A stretch of 64,000 nt of DNA from Devosia sp. (lineage in GTDB: Bacteria; Pseudomonadota; Alphaproteobacteria; Rhizobiales; Devosiaceae): the NCBI GenBank assembly GCA_017794705.1, contig CP051235.1:373010-437009 (forward strand). Reading direction: 5' to 3'. Below are positions 17,485 to 26,614 of this stretch, in pieces; the first letter of the stretch is position 1; each line of letters starts with the position of its first letter. Below the pieces are notes generated by a model. That model saw nothing but the letters and a program-made list of their open reading frames with translations. It ran no database searches and was not told where the DNA came from. The position numbers were made by a program, and so were the translations under genes.

Positions 17485-18534
17485 ATGCAGAAACATAATG
17501 ACGTCGTCTCCCTGATCGGCAACACGCCGCTGGTCCGGCTCAACCGGGCATCCGAAATGACCGGATGCGAGATCTGGGGCAAGGCGGAGTTTTTGAACCC
17601 CGGCCAATCCGTCAAGGACCGGGCGGCGCTTTACATCATCCGCGACGCGATCAAGCGGGGCGAACTGCGCCCCGGTGGCACCATCGTTGAAGGCACAGCT
17701 GGCAATACCGGGATCGGTTTGGCGACCGTGGCCAATGCCATGGGGTTCAAGACGGTGATCGTCATTCCCGAAACCCAGAGCCAGGAAAAAAAGGACGCCA
17801 TCCGGCTGGCGGGTGCCGAACTGATCGAAGTGCCGGCCAAGCCCTACAAGAGCCCCAATAATTACGTGAAAGTGTCTGGCAGACTTGCGGAGAAATTGGC
17901 CGGGGAGCTTCCGGGCGGCGCCATTTGGGCGAACCAGTTCGACAATGTGGCGAACCGGCAGGCGCACGTTGAAGGCACAGGGCCAGAGATCTTTGCGCAA
18001 ACCGACGGCAAGGTGGACGGGTTCATCTGTGCTGTGGGGTCCGGCGGCACATTAGGTGGCGTCGCCATGGCGCTGAAGGAACGCAACAGGGACATCAAGA
18101 TCGGCATCGCGGACCCTGAAGGCGCGATGCTTTATCACTACTACGCGCACGGCGAATTGAGATCGAACGGCGGTTCGATCACCGAGGGGATCGGACAGGG
18201 GCGGATCACGGCCAACCTGAAGGACCTCGAAGTCGACATGCCCTACCAGATCCCGGACAGCGAGGCGCTGCCGGTGATCTTTGACCTGCTCGAGCATGAG
18301 GGACTGTGTCTCGGTGGTTCGTCGGGGATCAACATTGCCGGGGCGATCCGCATGGCCAAGGACATGGGGCCGGGGCACACAATCGTGACGGTGCTATGTG
18401 ACTACGGAAACCGCTACCAGTCGAAACTGTTCAACCTGGAGTTTTTGCGGTCAAAAGACCTGCCGGTGCCGGCATGGTTGGAGCGCGGGCCGAGCATTGA
18501 TATAGGTGCGGTTCTGGAGAGTGACGCCGAGTAG
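17485..18534 (+). CDS. cysK: Cysteine synthase A (O-acetylserine sulfhydrylase)
   Basis: 349 residues; PLP enzyme making cysteine from O-acetylserine and sulfide. The PLP lysine lies in NPGQSVKDRAAL (near residue 44) and the substrate loop in GTAGNTGIGL (near residue 74; the usual form is xTSGNTG). A glycine-rich phosphate loop, GSGGTLGG, follows near 185. It is about 25 residues longer than E. coli CysK, mostly at the C-terminus (from CDYGNRYQSKLFN). First gene of a tight cysK-alaX-sseA operon, divergent from cysD-cysNC. Confidence 0.93.
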   Translation: MQKHNDVVSLIGNTPLVRLNRASEMTGCEIWGKAEFLNPGQSVKDRAALYIIRDAIKRGELRPGGTIVEGTAGNTGIGLATVANAMGFKTVIVIPETQSQEKKDAIRLAGAELIEVPAKPYKSPNNYVKVSGRLAEKLAGELPGGAIWANQFDNVANRQAHVEGTGPEIFAQTDGKVDGFICAVGSGGTLGGVAMALKERNRDIKIGIADPEGAMLYHYYAHGELRSNGGSITEGIGQGRITANLKDLEVDMPYQIPDSEALPVIFDLLEHEGLCLGGSSGINIAGAIRMAKDMGPGHTIVTVLCDYGNRYQSKLFNLEFLRSKDLPVPAWLERGPSIDIGAVLESDAE

Positions 18535-18537
18535 ACC

Positions 18538-19260
18538 ATGCCGACGGAATTGCTGTTTCGAGACGACGCCTATCTGACCGAGGCGGAAGCAACCGTGGTT
18601 TTTGCCGATCCCGAGGGCGGGATACGGCTTAACCGCACGATTTTTTATGGCCAGTCGGGCGGGCAGCCCGGCGACAGCGGCGTGATGGTCCGCGATGGCC
18701 GGGAAATCATGGTCGCCAATGCGATTCACCCCGGCGGCGACAAGACCGAGATCGCGCATTTGCCCGCTGAAGCTGATTGGCATTTGACCGCTGGCGATAC
18801 CGTCACCCTCAGGCTGGACTGGACGCGGCGGCACAGGCTGATGCGCATGCATACGGCGTTGCATCTGTTGTCGGTTGCCTTTCCTTTCGCGGTGACCGGC
18901 GGGTCCGTGGGCGAAGACAAGGGAAGGCTGGACTTTGACATGCCGGAGGTACCCGAGGGGTTACCGGAAATAGAGTCGCAGCTGAATGCCTGGATCGACG
19001 CGGATCTGCCGGTGACTTCGGAATGGATCAGCGAAGAAGAATTGGACGCCAATCCGTCGATGGTAAAGACCATGAAAGTGCAGCCGCCACGGGGTCAGGG
19101 CCGGGTGCGGCTGATCCGGATCGGCGATGTCGACCTGCAGCCGTGTGGGGGCACGCACGTGCGCTCGACGGGAGAGATCGGCCCGGTGCGGCTGGGCAAA
19201 ATCGAAAAGAAGGGCAAGCAGAACCGGCGAGTCAGCCTTTTGTTTGCAGGTGCCGAGTGA
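18538..19260 (+). CDS. alaX: Alanyl-tRNA editing protein AlaX
   Basis: 240 residues, the size of the medium-length free-standing editing domains related to AlaRS. They hydrolyse Ser-tRNA(Ala) and/or Gly-tRNA(Ala) in the cytoplasm. Zinc ligands are visible as HTALH near residue 104 and CGGTH near 204. The ATG is three bases after the cysK stop and its own stop overlaps the sseA start, so it is cotranscribed with sulfur genes. Confidence 0.92.
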   Translation: MPTELLFRDDAYLTEAEATVVFADPEGGIRLNRTIFYGQSGGQPGDSGVMVRDGREIMVANAIHPGGDKTEIAHLPAEADWHLTAGDTVTLRLDWTRRHRLMRMHTALHLLSVAFPFAVTGGSVGEDKGRLDFDMPEVPEGLPEIESQLNAWIDADLPVTSEWISEEELDANPSMVKTMKVQPPRGQGRVRLIRIGDVDLQPCGGTHVRSTGEIGPVRLGKIEKKGKQNRRVSLLFAGAE

Positions 19261-20102
19261 GCGTGCCCTCACCGCTGGTCAGCACGGACTGGCTCGCGGA
19301 GCATCTGGGCGATGAAGTCGTGAAAGTTCTGGATGCGTCCTGGCATTTGCCAACGGCCAATCGCGATCCGCGGGCGGAATATGAAGCGGCGCACATTCCC
19401 GGAGCGCAGTTCTATGACATTGACGGGATCGCGACGCCGAACACCGGGCTGCCGCATATGGCGGCATCGCCAGTGCTGTTTGCGGAATTGGTTGGGGCGT
19501 TGGGGATCAGTGTGAACGACACGATTGTTGTCTACGACTCGGTAGGTCTGTTTTCGGCGGCGCGCGCCTGGTGGAATTTCCGTATCATGGGTGCGGCAAA
19601 TGTTTTCGTGCTTGACGGCGGATTGCCGAAATGGCGCGCCGAGGGCCTGCCTGTGGTGTCGGGTGTTGTATCCGCCGCTACTGCGAAGTTCATCCCCTCG
19701 CCTGCCCCCGGAGCGGTGGCTAGTGCGGAAGATGTGCTGGGTCTGTTGAAAGACGGATCAGCGCAGGTGGTGGATGTGCGCCCGGCGGGGCGGTTCAGGG
19801 GCGAAGCGCCCGAGCCACGGCCGGGATTGCGCAGTGGGCATATGCCCGGCGCCTTGAATTTGCCGTCCGGGGAACTGGTCGCCAACGGGCGGTTGGCGGA
19901 GCCGGACGTGTTACGGCAAAGACTTGCCGGCGCCGGCGTCGACATCAACAGGCCCGTTGTCACCTCCTGCGGCTCCGGGGTAACCGCGCCGCTGGTCAAT
20001 CTGGCGCTGGCGCGGCTGGGGATTGACGCGCTCAGCGTCTATGACGGGTCGTGGGCGGAATGGGGCGGCCGGGACGATCTGCCTGTCGTCAACGGCGACT
20101 GA
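19257..20102 (+). CDS. sseA: 3-mercaptopyruvate sulfurtransferase
   Basis: 281 residues, equal to E. coli SseA, when started at the GTG at 19257. That codon overlaps the alaX stop (GTGA) and follows an AGG by six bases; GTG 19263 is the alternative. Two rhodanese domains: an inactive N-terminal one and a C-terminal one with the catalytic loop CGSGVT (in VTSCGSGVTAP), which is diagnostic of mercaptopyruvate rather than thiosulfate sulfurtransferase. It takes part in cysteine breakdown or sulfane sulfur transfer. The stop codon touches the stop of the convergent gene with no spacer. Confidence 0.92.
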   Translation: MSVPSPLVSTDWLAEHLGDEVVKVLDASWHLPTANRDPRAEYEAAHIPGAQFYDIDGIATPNTGLPHMAASPVLFAELVGALGISVNDTIVVYDSVGLFSAARAWWNFRIMGAANVFVLDGGLPKWRAEGLPVVSGVVSAATAKFIPSPAPGAVASAEDVLGLLKDGSAQVVDVRPAGRFRGEAPEPRPGLRSGHMPGALNLPSGELVANGRLAEPDVLRQRLAGAGVDINRPVVTSCGSGVTAPLVNLALARLGIDALSVYDGSWAEWGGRDDLPVVNGD

Positions 20103-21137
20103 TCAGCGGATGGGCGGGCCGTAGAGCAGCCCGCCGCGGCTCCACAGGGCATTGGGGCCGCGCAGCATGGCGGCGCCGGTTTGCGGGCCGAAGTGGCGGT
20201 CAAAAATTTCGCGGTAGTTGCCGACGGCGCTGATGACGTTGAGCATCCAGTTTGGTTCCAATCCCAGGGGCTCGCCGAAATCCTGCTCGACGCCAAGTAG
20301 CCTGCGGATCGCCGGAGTACGCGCGGTCAGCATGGACTCGACATTTTGCGACGAGACGCCCAGCTCTTCGGCATTGATCAGCGCGAACAGGGTCCATCGG
20401 ACAATGTCGGCCCACTGGTCATCCCCCTCGCGGACGGTGGGACCGAACGGGGCCTTTGAAATCAGTTCAGGCATGATGCGATGCTGGCCGGGCTCGGGCA
20501 GCCGGCGGCGCACCGATTGCAGGAAACTGGCGGGGGCGGAGATGACGTCGCACCGGCCAGCGGCGTAAGCGACGGCGAGGTCCTCGCGTTCTTCGTAAAG
20601 GACGGTGCGATAGGTCGCCTGATTGACGAAGAAGAAGTCGCGCATGTTGGTGAAGTCGTCTTCCTTCTCAGCGACGCAGACCGAGACATTGTCGAGTTCG
20701 AAGGCGGAGACGAAACCCAGTTCCTGGCGGACGAGGAAAGTCTGACCATCAAAGAAGCTGGTGCCAACATAGGTGATGCCGTGGCGGACATCGCGGCCGA
20801 AAGTCCAGGCGCCGCTACGGGCCACGAGGTCAACTGCCCCCGTCTGCAGGTCGGCGAAGCGGCTGTCGCCACTCAATACGCGGAACTGCACCTGATCGGC
20901 GTCGCCCAGTACGGCGGCGGCGACGGCACGGCAGATGTCGACATCGAAGCCCGACCAGACGCCATCCTCGTTGCGGCGGGAGAAACCCGGCAGCGAATTG
21001 CTGGCAGCGCATTGCACGAAACCGCGCTCGCGCACCATTTCCAGTGTCTGCGCAGTCGCCGGAGCCACTCCGGCGGCCATCAGGACGAGCGTCACGAAAC
21101 CCAGAAATACGCGGGCCCGGTCGAACAAGCGGTGCAC
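20103..21137 (-). CDS. Second amino-acid ABC solute-binding protein (AapJ paralogue)
   Basis: 344 residues from the GTG at 21137, chosen for the GGAGG four bases upstream and the signal peptide that follows (ending near ATAQ-T). It aligns along its whole length with AapJ at 24513-25535: ERGFVQCAAS against DKGFVQCGVT, YEEREDLAVAYAAGRCDV against the same region of AapJ, and ISKAPFGPTVREGDDQW. The ligand-site region is changed, for example VARSGAWTFGRD where AapJ has LSRTTTWTMTRD. It is the fifth gene after aapJQMP but sits behind a terminator-like hairpin. It may bind a different amino acid for the same permease. Confidence 0.88.
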   Translation of the reverse strand: MHRLFDRARVFLGFVTLVLMAAGVAPATAQTLEMVRERGFVQCAASNSLPGFSRRNEDGVWSGFDVDICRAVAAAVLGDADQVQFRVLSGDSRFADLQTGAVDLVARSGAWTFGRDVRHGITYVGTSFFDGQTFLVRQELGFVSAFELDNVSVCVAEKEDDFTNMRDFFFVNQATYRTVLYEEREDLAVAYAAGRCDVISAPASFLQSVRRRLPEPGQHRIMPELISKAPFGPTVREGDDQWADIVRWTLFALINAEELGVSSQNVESMLTARTPAIRRLLGVEQDFGEPLGLEPNWMLNVISAVGNYREIFDRHFGPQTGAAMLRGPNALWSRGGLLYGPPIR

Positions 21138-21146
21138 ATTTCCTCC

Positions 21147-21180
21147 AAAAATTATGGCACGCGGGGCACCCCCGCGCGCC
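21147..21180 (-). terminator. Terminator-like hairpin between aapP and the second binding-protein gene
   Basis: On the minus strand, an 11-pair stem with one mismatch (core CGCGGGG/CCCCGCG, three-base loop) at 21156-21180 is followed by ATAATTTTT and then directly by the GGAGG ribosome site of the gene starting at 21137. It should end much of the aap transcript and let only part read through. Confidence 0.65.
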
Positions 21181-21242
21181 ATATTGTCATGCCCGGCGAA
21201 CCGGTCAAGCGGCCAGGCGGTGCCCGGCCGGGTTGTCCAAGA

Positions 21243-22031
21243 CTAGTGCAGAATCTGGCTCAGGAACAGTTTGGTCCGCTCGTGCTGCGGATTGTCGAAG
21301 AACTGCTCCGGCTCGTTCTGCTCGATGATCTGGCCCTGATCCATGAAGATCACGCGGTTGGCGACCTGGCGGGCAAAGCCCATTTCGTGGGTCACGCAGA
21401 GCATGGTCATGCCTTCCTGGGCGAGCGTGACCATCACATCGAGCACTTCCTTGATCATTTCCGGATCGAGCGCCGACGTGGGTTCGTCGAAAAGCATGAT
21501 CTCGGGGTTCATGCACAGGGAGCGGGCGATGGCCACGCGCTGCTGCTGACCGCCGGAAAGCTGACCTGGATACTTGTGGGCCTGTTCAGGAATCTTTACC
21601 CGCTCCAGATAGTGCATCGCCGTCGCCTCGGCTTCGGCTTTGGGGGTCTTGCGCACCCACATGGGGGCGAGCGTGAGGTTCTGCAGGATGGTCAGGTGCG
21701 GGAACAGGTTGAAGTGCTGGAACACCATGCCGACTTCGCGCCGGACCTCGTCGATCTTTTTGAGATCGGCGGTCAGTTCGATGCCGTTGACGATGATGTG
21801 GCCCTGCTGGTGTTCTTCCAGCCGGTTGATGCACCGGATGAGCGTGGACTTGCCGGAACCGGAAGGTCCGGCGATGACGATGCGTTCGCCCTTCATCACC
21901 TTGAGGTTGATGTCCTTGAGTACGTTGAAGTCACCGTACCACTTGGCCATGTTGATGATCTCTACGGCCACCTCCGTGTCGGAGATGTGCATGCCTGAGG
22001 TTTCTGATTGTGCAACTGCTGCGTCAGCCAT
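21243..22031 (-). CDS. aapP: General L-amino acid ABC transporter ATPase
   Basis: 262 residues. Walker [10 protein letters not shown] near residue 55, Q-loop in [12 protein letters not shown] near 102, ABC signature [15 protein letters not shown] near 158 and Walker [14 protein letters not shown] near 180 are all intact. It energises the AapQM permease. The ATG has AGGAG nine bases upstream and is 12 bases after the aapM stop. Confidence 0.95.
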   Translation of the reverse strand: MADAAVAQSETSGMHISDTEVAVEIINMAKWYGDFNVLKDINLKVMKGERIVIAGPSGSGKSTLIRCINRLEEHQQGHIIVNGIELTADLKKIDEVRREVGMVFQHFNLFPHLTILQNLTLAPMWVRKTPKAEAEATAMHYLERVKIPEQAHKYPGQLSGGQQQRVAIARSLCMNPEIMLFDEPTSALDPEMIKEVLDVMVTLAQEGMTMLCVTHEMGFARQVANRVIFMDQGQIIEQNEPEQFFDNPQHERTKLFLSQILH

Positions 22032-22043
22032 GATGCAGTACTC

Positions 22044-23189
22044 CTAGTTTCTGTGACCGGTGTCGAGGCGCCGTTCCATGTATTGGGAATAGCGGGACAT
22101 GGCGAAGGTGAAGACCCAGAACACGGCCGCGGCAAACAGGTAGCCGGTGACCGGAATGGTCGGGGCCGACCAGGTGGATGTGGTGGTGCCGGCCTTGACC
22201 GCACCGAGCAGGTCGACCAGGCCGACGATGGACACGAGGGTGGTGTCCTTGAACAGCGAGATCGAGTTGTTGACGATGCCCGGGATGACGAGCTTGAGCG
22301 CCTGCGGGAGGATGATGAAGGCGTTCGCCTGCACGTAGTTCAGACCCAGTGCCGCCGCCGCTTCACTCTGTCCCTTGGGGATGGCCTGCAGGCCGCCACG
22401 CACCACTTCCGCGGTATAGGCGGCGGTAAACAGGGTCACCCCGACGAGTGCGCGCATCAGCTTGTCGAAGTTCGTACCTTCCGGCAGGAACAGCGGCAGC
22501 ATGACACTGGCCATGAACAGGACGGTAATCAGCGGCACGCCGCGCCACAGCTCGATGAACACGACGCAGACCGAACGCACCAGCGGCATGCGCGACCGGC
22601 GTCCGAGCGCCAGCACGACGCCGATGGGGAACGAGGCGACAATGCCGGTGACCGCGACGATCAGGGTCAGCATCAGGCCGCCCCAGAGTTCTGTCGGCAC
22701 TTCTTCCAGTCCGGTGAAATAGCCGCCGTGGATGAGCAGGAAAGTGACGAAGGGATAAACGAACAGGAACAGGCAGCCGACGATCAGTTTTCCCGGAATG
22801 CGGGGGGTCGCCAGCAGGAACAGCAGCAATGCGCCGATGCCCATCGCCAGGTTTGGCCGCCAATAGAGTTCGGCGGGATAGAAACCGTAGATAAAGAACA
22901 GCAGCCGGTTCTGGATATAAGGCCAACAGGCCCCTGCCCCTTCGACGCGGCAGTCAGCGCCTTCCGTGCCCTCCCAGATCGCGTGGGTCACGGTGAACGA
23001 CCAGATGCCGCTCGCCGCGATCCAGATCACGTAAAGGCTGATCAGGGTCAGGATGGTGTTGCCGACCGAATTGAACAGGTTGGCGCGCAGCCAGGCGATC
23101 GGGCCGTGGGTGTTGACCGGCGCCGGCTGGTCCTGGGCCATTTCGGTCCGGACGAAGGAGAAGTCATTGTGGTTGGTTGTGTCCGTCAT
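22044..23189 (-). CDS. aapM: General L-amino acid ABC transporter permease AapM
   Basis: 381 residues with a hydrophilic N-terminus of about 45 residues, then several hydrophobic segments. The C-terminal half has the His/Glu/Phe-type permease domain (EAA-like loop EAAAALGLNYVQANAFIILPQALKLVIP). An extra long N-terminal membrane part is typical of AapM compared with ordinary polar amino-acid permeases. GGAGAG precedes the ATG by four bases; nine bases separate it from aapQ. Confidence 0.94.
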   Translation of the reverse strand: MTDTTNHNDFSFVRTEMAQDQPAPVNTHGPIAWLRANLFNSVGNTILTLISLYVIWIAASGIWSFTVTHAIWEGTEGADCRVEGAGACWPYIQNRLLFFIYGFYPAELYWRPNLAMGIGALLLFLLATPRIPGKLIVGCLFLFVYPFVTFLLIHGGYFTGLEEVPTELWGGLMLTLIVAVTGIVASFPIGVVLALGRRSRMPLVRSVCVVFIELWRGVPLITVLFMASVMLPLFLPEGTNFDKLMRALVGVTLFTAAYTAEVVRGGLQAIPKGQSEAAAALGLNYVQANAFIILPQALKLVIPGIVNNSISLFKDTTLVSIVGLVDLLGAVKAGTTTSTWSAPTIPVTGYLFAAAVFWVFTFAMSRYSQYMERRLDTGHRN

Positions 23190-23198
23190 GGCTCTCTC

Positions 23199-24410
23199 CT
23201 AGCGCTCCGTCAGCGCGACGCGCGCGTTGAACCAGTTCATGAAGGCCGAGGTGATAAGCGACAGCGACAGGTAAATGAGCATGGTGATGGCCACCACTTC
23301 CACCGCCTGGCCGGTCTGGTTAAGCGTCGTACCCATGAACACGCTCACCAGATCCGGGTAGCCGATGGCCACGGCAAGTGAGGAGTTCTTGGTCAGGTTG
23401 AGATACTGGCTCGTCAGCGGCGGTACGATCACACGCATGGCCTGCGGGATGATGACCTGACGCAGCCGGTCACCGTCCTTGAGGCCAAGCGACTGGGCCG
23501 CTTCGGTCTGCCCCTTGTCGACAGCGAGAATGCCGGCGCGGACGATTTCGGCGATGAAGGCCGCCGTGTAGGTCGTCAATGCCCAGGTCAAGGCGATGAA
23601 TTCTGGCGGAATGTGCATGCCGCCCTGGTAGTTGAATCCGGCGAGCTCGGGAATTGACCAGGAGATGCTGGACCCGGTGACAACCCACGCTAGTGCGGGG
23701 AGCAAAATGATCAGGGCGAGGTTGATCCAGACATTGGGCTGCCGTTCGCCGGTTGCCTCGAAGCGCTTGCGGGCCCAGCGATTGACGAAGAAGATTGCAA
23801 CCACGGCGATCAGCAGGGCCAGCCAGACAACCCAGAAATTCTCACTGGGTATCGGCGCCGGTGTGACCAGACCACGGTTGTTGAAAATCGAGAATAGCGG
23901 CAGTTCCATGCTTTGGCGCACCGCCGGCAGCAGGGAGAGAACGCCGAAATACCAGAAGAACATCTGCAGGAGCAGCGGGATGTTGCGCATCACTTCGACA
24001 TAGACCGTGGCGAGACGGGCAACGATCCAGTTGGAGGAAAGGCGCGCGATGCCGATTGTGAAGCCGAGAACGGTGGCAAAAAAGATGCCGATGACGGCCA
24101 CGAGTCCGGTGTTCAGGAAACCGACGAGCAGCGCCTCGGCGAAGGTCGACGAGCGATCATAGTCGATCAGGTGGAAGCCGATGTCGAAACTGGCCGTATT
24201 GTTCAGAAATCCGAAGCCGGTCCGGATATTCTGCTTGGCCATGTTGGCCGTCAGGTTGCCGAAAATGTACCAGGCAAACCAGACCACGACGGCAAGCAGC
24301 AGGGCCTGGTAGAAAATGGCCCGCGCCTTGGGATCGTTGATCAGCGAAACTTTGGGTGGCTCGTCGGCCAGTGCCGGCCGACCACTCTGATTAGAGTCGA
24401 TTGAAGCCAT
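23199..24410 (-). CDS. aapQ: General L-amino acid ABC transporter permease AapQ
   Basis: 403 residues; a first membrane helix near 35-55, a long periplasmic segment, then the permease domain with the EAA loop TEAAQSLGLKDGDRLRQVIIPQAMRVIVPP near residues 305-335. It forms the membrane channel with AapM. GAAGGGG lies eight bases before the ATG. A 102-base gap with a strong hairpin separates it from aapJ. Confidence 0.94.
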   Translation of the reverse strand: MASIDSNQSGRPALADEPPKVSLINDPKARAIFYQALLLAVVVWFAWYIFGNLTANMAKQNIRTGFGFLNNTASFDIGFHLIDYDRSSTFAEALLVGFLNTGLVAVIGIFFATVLGFTIGIARLSSNWIVARLATVYVEVMRNIPLLLQMFFWYFGVLSLLPAVRQSMELPLFSIFNNRGLVTPAPIPSENFWVVWLALLIAVVAIFFVNRWARKRFEATGERQPNVWINLALIILLPALAWVVTGSSISWSIPELAGFNYQGGMHIPPEFIALTWALTTYTAAFIAEIVRAGILAVDKGQTEAAQSLGLKDGDRLRQVIIPQAMRVIVPPLTSQYLNLTKNSSLAVAIGYPDLVSVFMGTTLNQTGQAVEVVAITMLIYLSLSLITSAFMNWFNARVALTER

Positions 24411-24467
24411 GAGAAGCGCCCCTTCCCCCGATAGAAGTGCGTTGTCTTTTGTAGGCGGCTAAAGAAA

Positions 24468-24504
24468 GAGCGAAGGCCCTGAACTTTCGTCCAGGGCCTT
24501 GCTC
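24468..24504 (-). terminator. Hairpin between aapJ and aapQ
   Basis: Stem of 13 pairs with one bulge (core AAGGCCCTG/CAGGGCCTT plus GAGC/GCTC) and a ten-base loop, followed on the minus strand by a broken T-rich stretch. It starts only about 8 bases after the aapJ stop. Such elements commonly hold back transcription or protect the binding-protein mRNA, giving more AapJ than permease. Confidence 0.65.
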
Positions 24505-24512
24505 ATAATTGC

Positions 24513-25535
24513 TTAGCGAACCGGCGGAGCGTACTGGATGCCGCCCTGGGTCCACAGTGCGTTCACACCGCGTTCCAGACCGATTTCGGTCTCCGGACCA
24601 ACGTGACGGGCGTACATTTCGCCATAGTTGCCCAGCTTGGAAATGATCCGGTAACCCCAGTCATTGCTCAGGCCCAGCATTTCGCCGAACGTGCCTTCAA
24701 CACCGAGCAGACGCTTGATGTTCGGGTTTTCCGAAGCCAGCATGTCATCGACATTGGCCTGGGTCACACCCAGTTCTTCGGCGTTCAGCAGCAGGAAGTA
24801 GACCCAGCGGGCAATGTTGAACCAGCCATCGTCACCCTGACGAACTGACGGGCCAAGCGGCTCCTTGGAAATGATTTCCGGCAGAATGACGTGAGCCGAA
24901 GGATCTTCCAGGTTCAGACGTTCTGCGGCCAGTGCCGAGCTGTCCGTGGTGTACACGTCGCAGCGGCCGTCTTCGTAAGCCTGCAGCACTTCGTCCTGCT
25001 CTTCGAACACAACGGTATTCACTTCGATGTTGTTGGTCGAGAAGTAGTCGGCTGCGTTCAGTTCGGTCGTTGTACCGGATTCGATACAGACCGATGCGCC
25101 ACCCAGATCGAGGGCGGAGCCAATGCCGTCAGCACGGCGGACCATGAAGCCCTGACCGTCGTAATACATCACACCGGCAAAGTTGATGCCCAGCGAAGTG
25201 TCGCGGGTCATCGTCCAGGTGGTGGTACGCGAAAGAACGTCGATTTCACCCGAAGACAGGGCGGCGAAACGTTCGGTCGAGGTCAGCGGTGTGTAGCGGA
25301 CAGCGTCAGCGTCATCAAAGATTGCGGCGGCAATGGCGCGGCAATAGTCGACTTCGAGACCCGTCCAGTTGTTGTTTTCGTCAGGCGCAGAAAAACCGCG
25401 CACGCCGCCAGTAACACCGCACTGGACAAATCCCTTGTCCATGACGGCCTGGAGCGTGGTGCTCTGCGCGAAAGCTGCAGTTGCTGTCATGCCGAGGACG
25501 GCGGACAGCGCAACTGTTGCGATTGCTTTTTTCAT
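24513..25535 (-). CDS. aapJ: General L-amino acid ABC transporter solute-binding protein
   Basis: 340 residues with a signal peptide ending AAFAQ-S. Family 3 binding-protein features: GFVQCGVTGGVRGFSAPDE, LEVDYCRAIAAAIF near residue 60, LSRTTTWTMTRDTSLG near 105 and a C-terminal NALWTQGGIQYAPPVR. It delivers a broad range of L-amino acids to AapQM in the periplasm. First gene of the operon; AGGAAAGGA lies 11 bases upstream of the ATG. Confidence 0.95.
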   Translation of the reverse strand: MKKAIATVALSAVLGMTATAAFAQSTTLQAVMDKGFVQCGVTGGVRGFSAPDENNNWTGLEVDYCRAIAAAIFDDADAVRYTPLTSTERFAALSSGEIDVLSRTTTWTMTRDTSLGINFAGVMYYDGQGFMVRRADGIGSALDLGGASVCIESGTTTELNAADYFSTNNIEVNTVVFEEQDEVLQAYEDGRCDVYTTDSSALAAERLNLEDPSAHVILPEIISKEPLGPSVRQGDDGWFNIARWVYFLLLNAEELGVTQANVDDMLASENPNIKRLLGVEGTFGEMLGLSNDWGYRIISKLGNYGEMYARHVGPETEIGLERGVNALWTQGGIQYAPPVR

Positions 25536-25659
25536 TTGACGCTTGTTCCTTTCCTAACCTTGAAACGGGCGCCGACGTGCCTGGTGAACAGATCACGCCT
25601 CGCCCATAGCGCTCACCCTGATTTTTCCGGGCGAGTTGCTGGCTCGTATCGAAGCAGAT

Positions 25660-25675
25660 TTGACCAAAAGGTCAA
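25660..25675. promoter_or_regulatory. Inverted repeat in the aapJ promoter region
   Basis: Perfect TTGACC-N4-GGTCAA, 125 bases upstream of aapJ. On the minus strand the TTGACC half could serve as a -35 box, with TCGATA (25652-25647) 17 bases on as a poor -10. It is not an FNR box (that would be TTGAT-N4-ATCAA). Confidence 0.35.
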
Positions 25676-25763
25676 GCCGTTGCAGTCAGGTAAGGTGATT
25701 ATTGCCCAGTCAATGATCACTATTTCCCCAGTGGCCAAGGAATAGGCGGCGTTTACCGACGTG

Positions 25764-26522
25764 CTATTTCTTACCCAGACGCGACCAGAAACGGCTCAGA
25801 GGTGCAGCAACACGACCCGTTGGCAGGCCATTCCGCATCTCGATCGGAAAGCGCCTTGCGGCAAAAAAATCGCGCACCAGGATCGCGCCGAAGGTCCCGA
25901 GCGCAGCACCTGCGACGACATCGGTGAAATAGTGCATGCCGGTCACCACCCGCGACAGGGCAATGAGTGCGGCGAAGGCGAAGAGTGGCCAGCGCCAACG
26001 AATGCCGAGAAGCGCTGTCATGGTCACTGCCAAGGCAAATGAGGTTGTGGCATGACCGGACGGGAATCCGGCAAGACTCCAGTCCCAGGTGAATGGCGAA
26101 AACGATAGTGCGCCAGTTTCATCCAGATACATTGGCCGCGCCCGCCCGATCAGGCGTTTGGCAATTGTGGCGACCAGAGATGGCGCGCCCACGCCAATGA
26201 AGATGTACCAGCCTATGCCACTTGTGACGATGGCTGCCCAGCGTGTGGTGTAGGTGAGGTGCAGACCGCGGATCAGAAAGCCGCCGGCGGCGAGGACCAG
26301 GGCCGGATAGAGGATCCAGTCTGCCTCGCCCAATCGCGTCAGCACGCCAAAGAATGAACGCTCGTGCTCGGGCCAGCCGGTCACGGCGCGTAAGATCGCC
26401 TCATCATACAAAACGGCTATGACCAGAAGGGCTACCAGACCGCAGCCTACCCGCCACCAGAACTTGCGCCCTACCCTTCCAGCCGGCGAATCGGCTCGTT
26501 GTGCAGCGTCGCTGAAACTCAT
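25764..26522 (-). CDS. PAP2-family membrane phosphatase
   Basis: 252 residues, about six membrane helices. The three PAP2 motifs are intact: KRLIGRARP (near residue 123), PSGH (near 155) and SRVVTGMHYFTD (near 190). These enzymes remove phosphate from lipid phosphates such as phosphatidate, undecaprenyl diphosphate or lipid A; which one cannot be read from the sequence. No clear ribosome site. A single gene on the minus strand upstream of the aap operon, with its own stop 228 bases from aapJ. Confidence 0.88.
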   Translation of the reverse strand: MSFSDAAQRADSPAGRVGRKFWWRVGCGLVALLVIAVLYDEAILRAVTGWPEHERSFFGVLTRLGEADWILYPALVLAAGGFLIRGLHLTYTTRWAAIVTSGIGWYIFIGVGAPSLVATIAKRLIGRARPMYLDETGALSFSPFTWDWSLAGFPSGHATTSFALAVTMTALLGIRWRWPLFAFAALIALSRVVTGMHYFTDVVAGAALGTFGAILVRDFFAARRFPIEMRNGLPTGRVAAPLSRFWSRLGKK

Positions 26523-26614
26523 CTTGCTACCGGGTGAAGGTCACGTTGGAACCGGGGTATCACGGCTTGCCGATGCCAACAAGAATGTGTACATGCAGCG
26601 CGTTCCGCCCGAAA

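Noticed and set aside
25660..25675. FNR/Anr box upstream of aapJ
   Set aside because: The repeat is TTGACC-N4-GGTCAA; the FNR consensus TTGAT-N4-ATCAA differs at key positions. Kept only as an unnamed inverted repeat.
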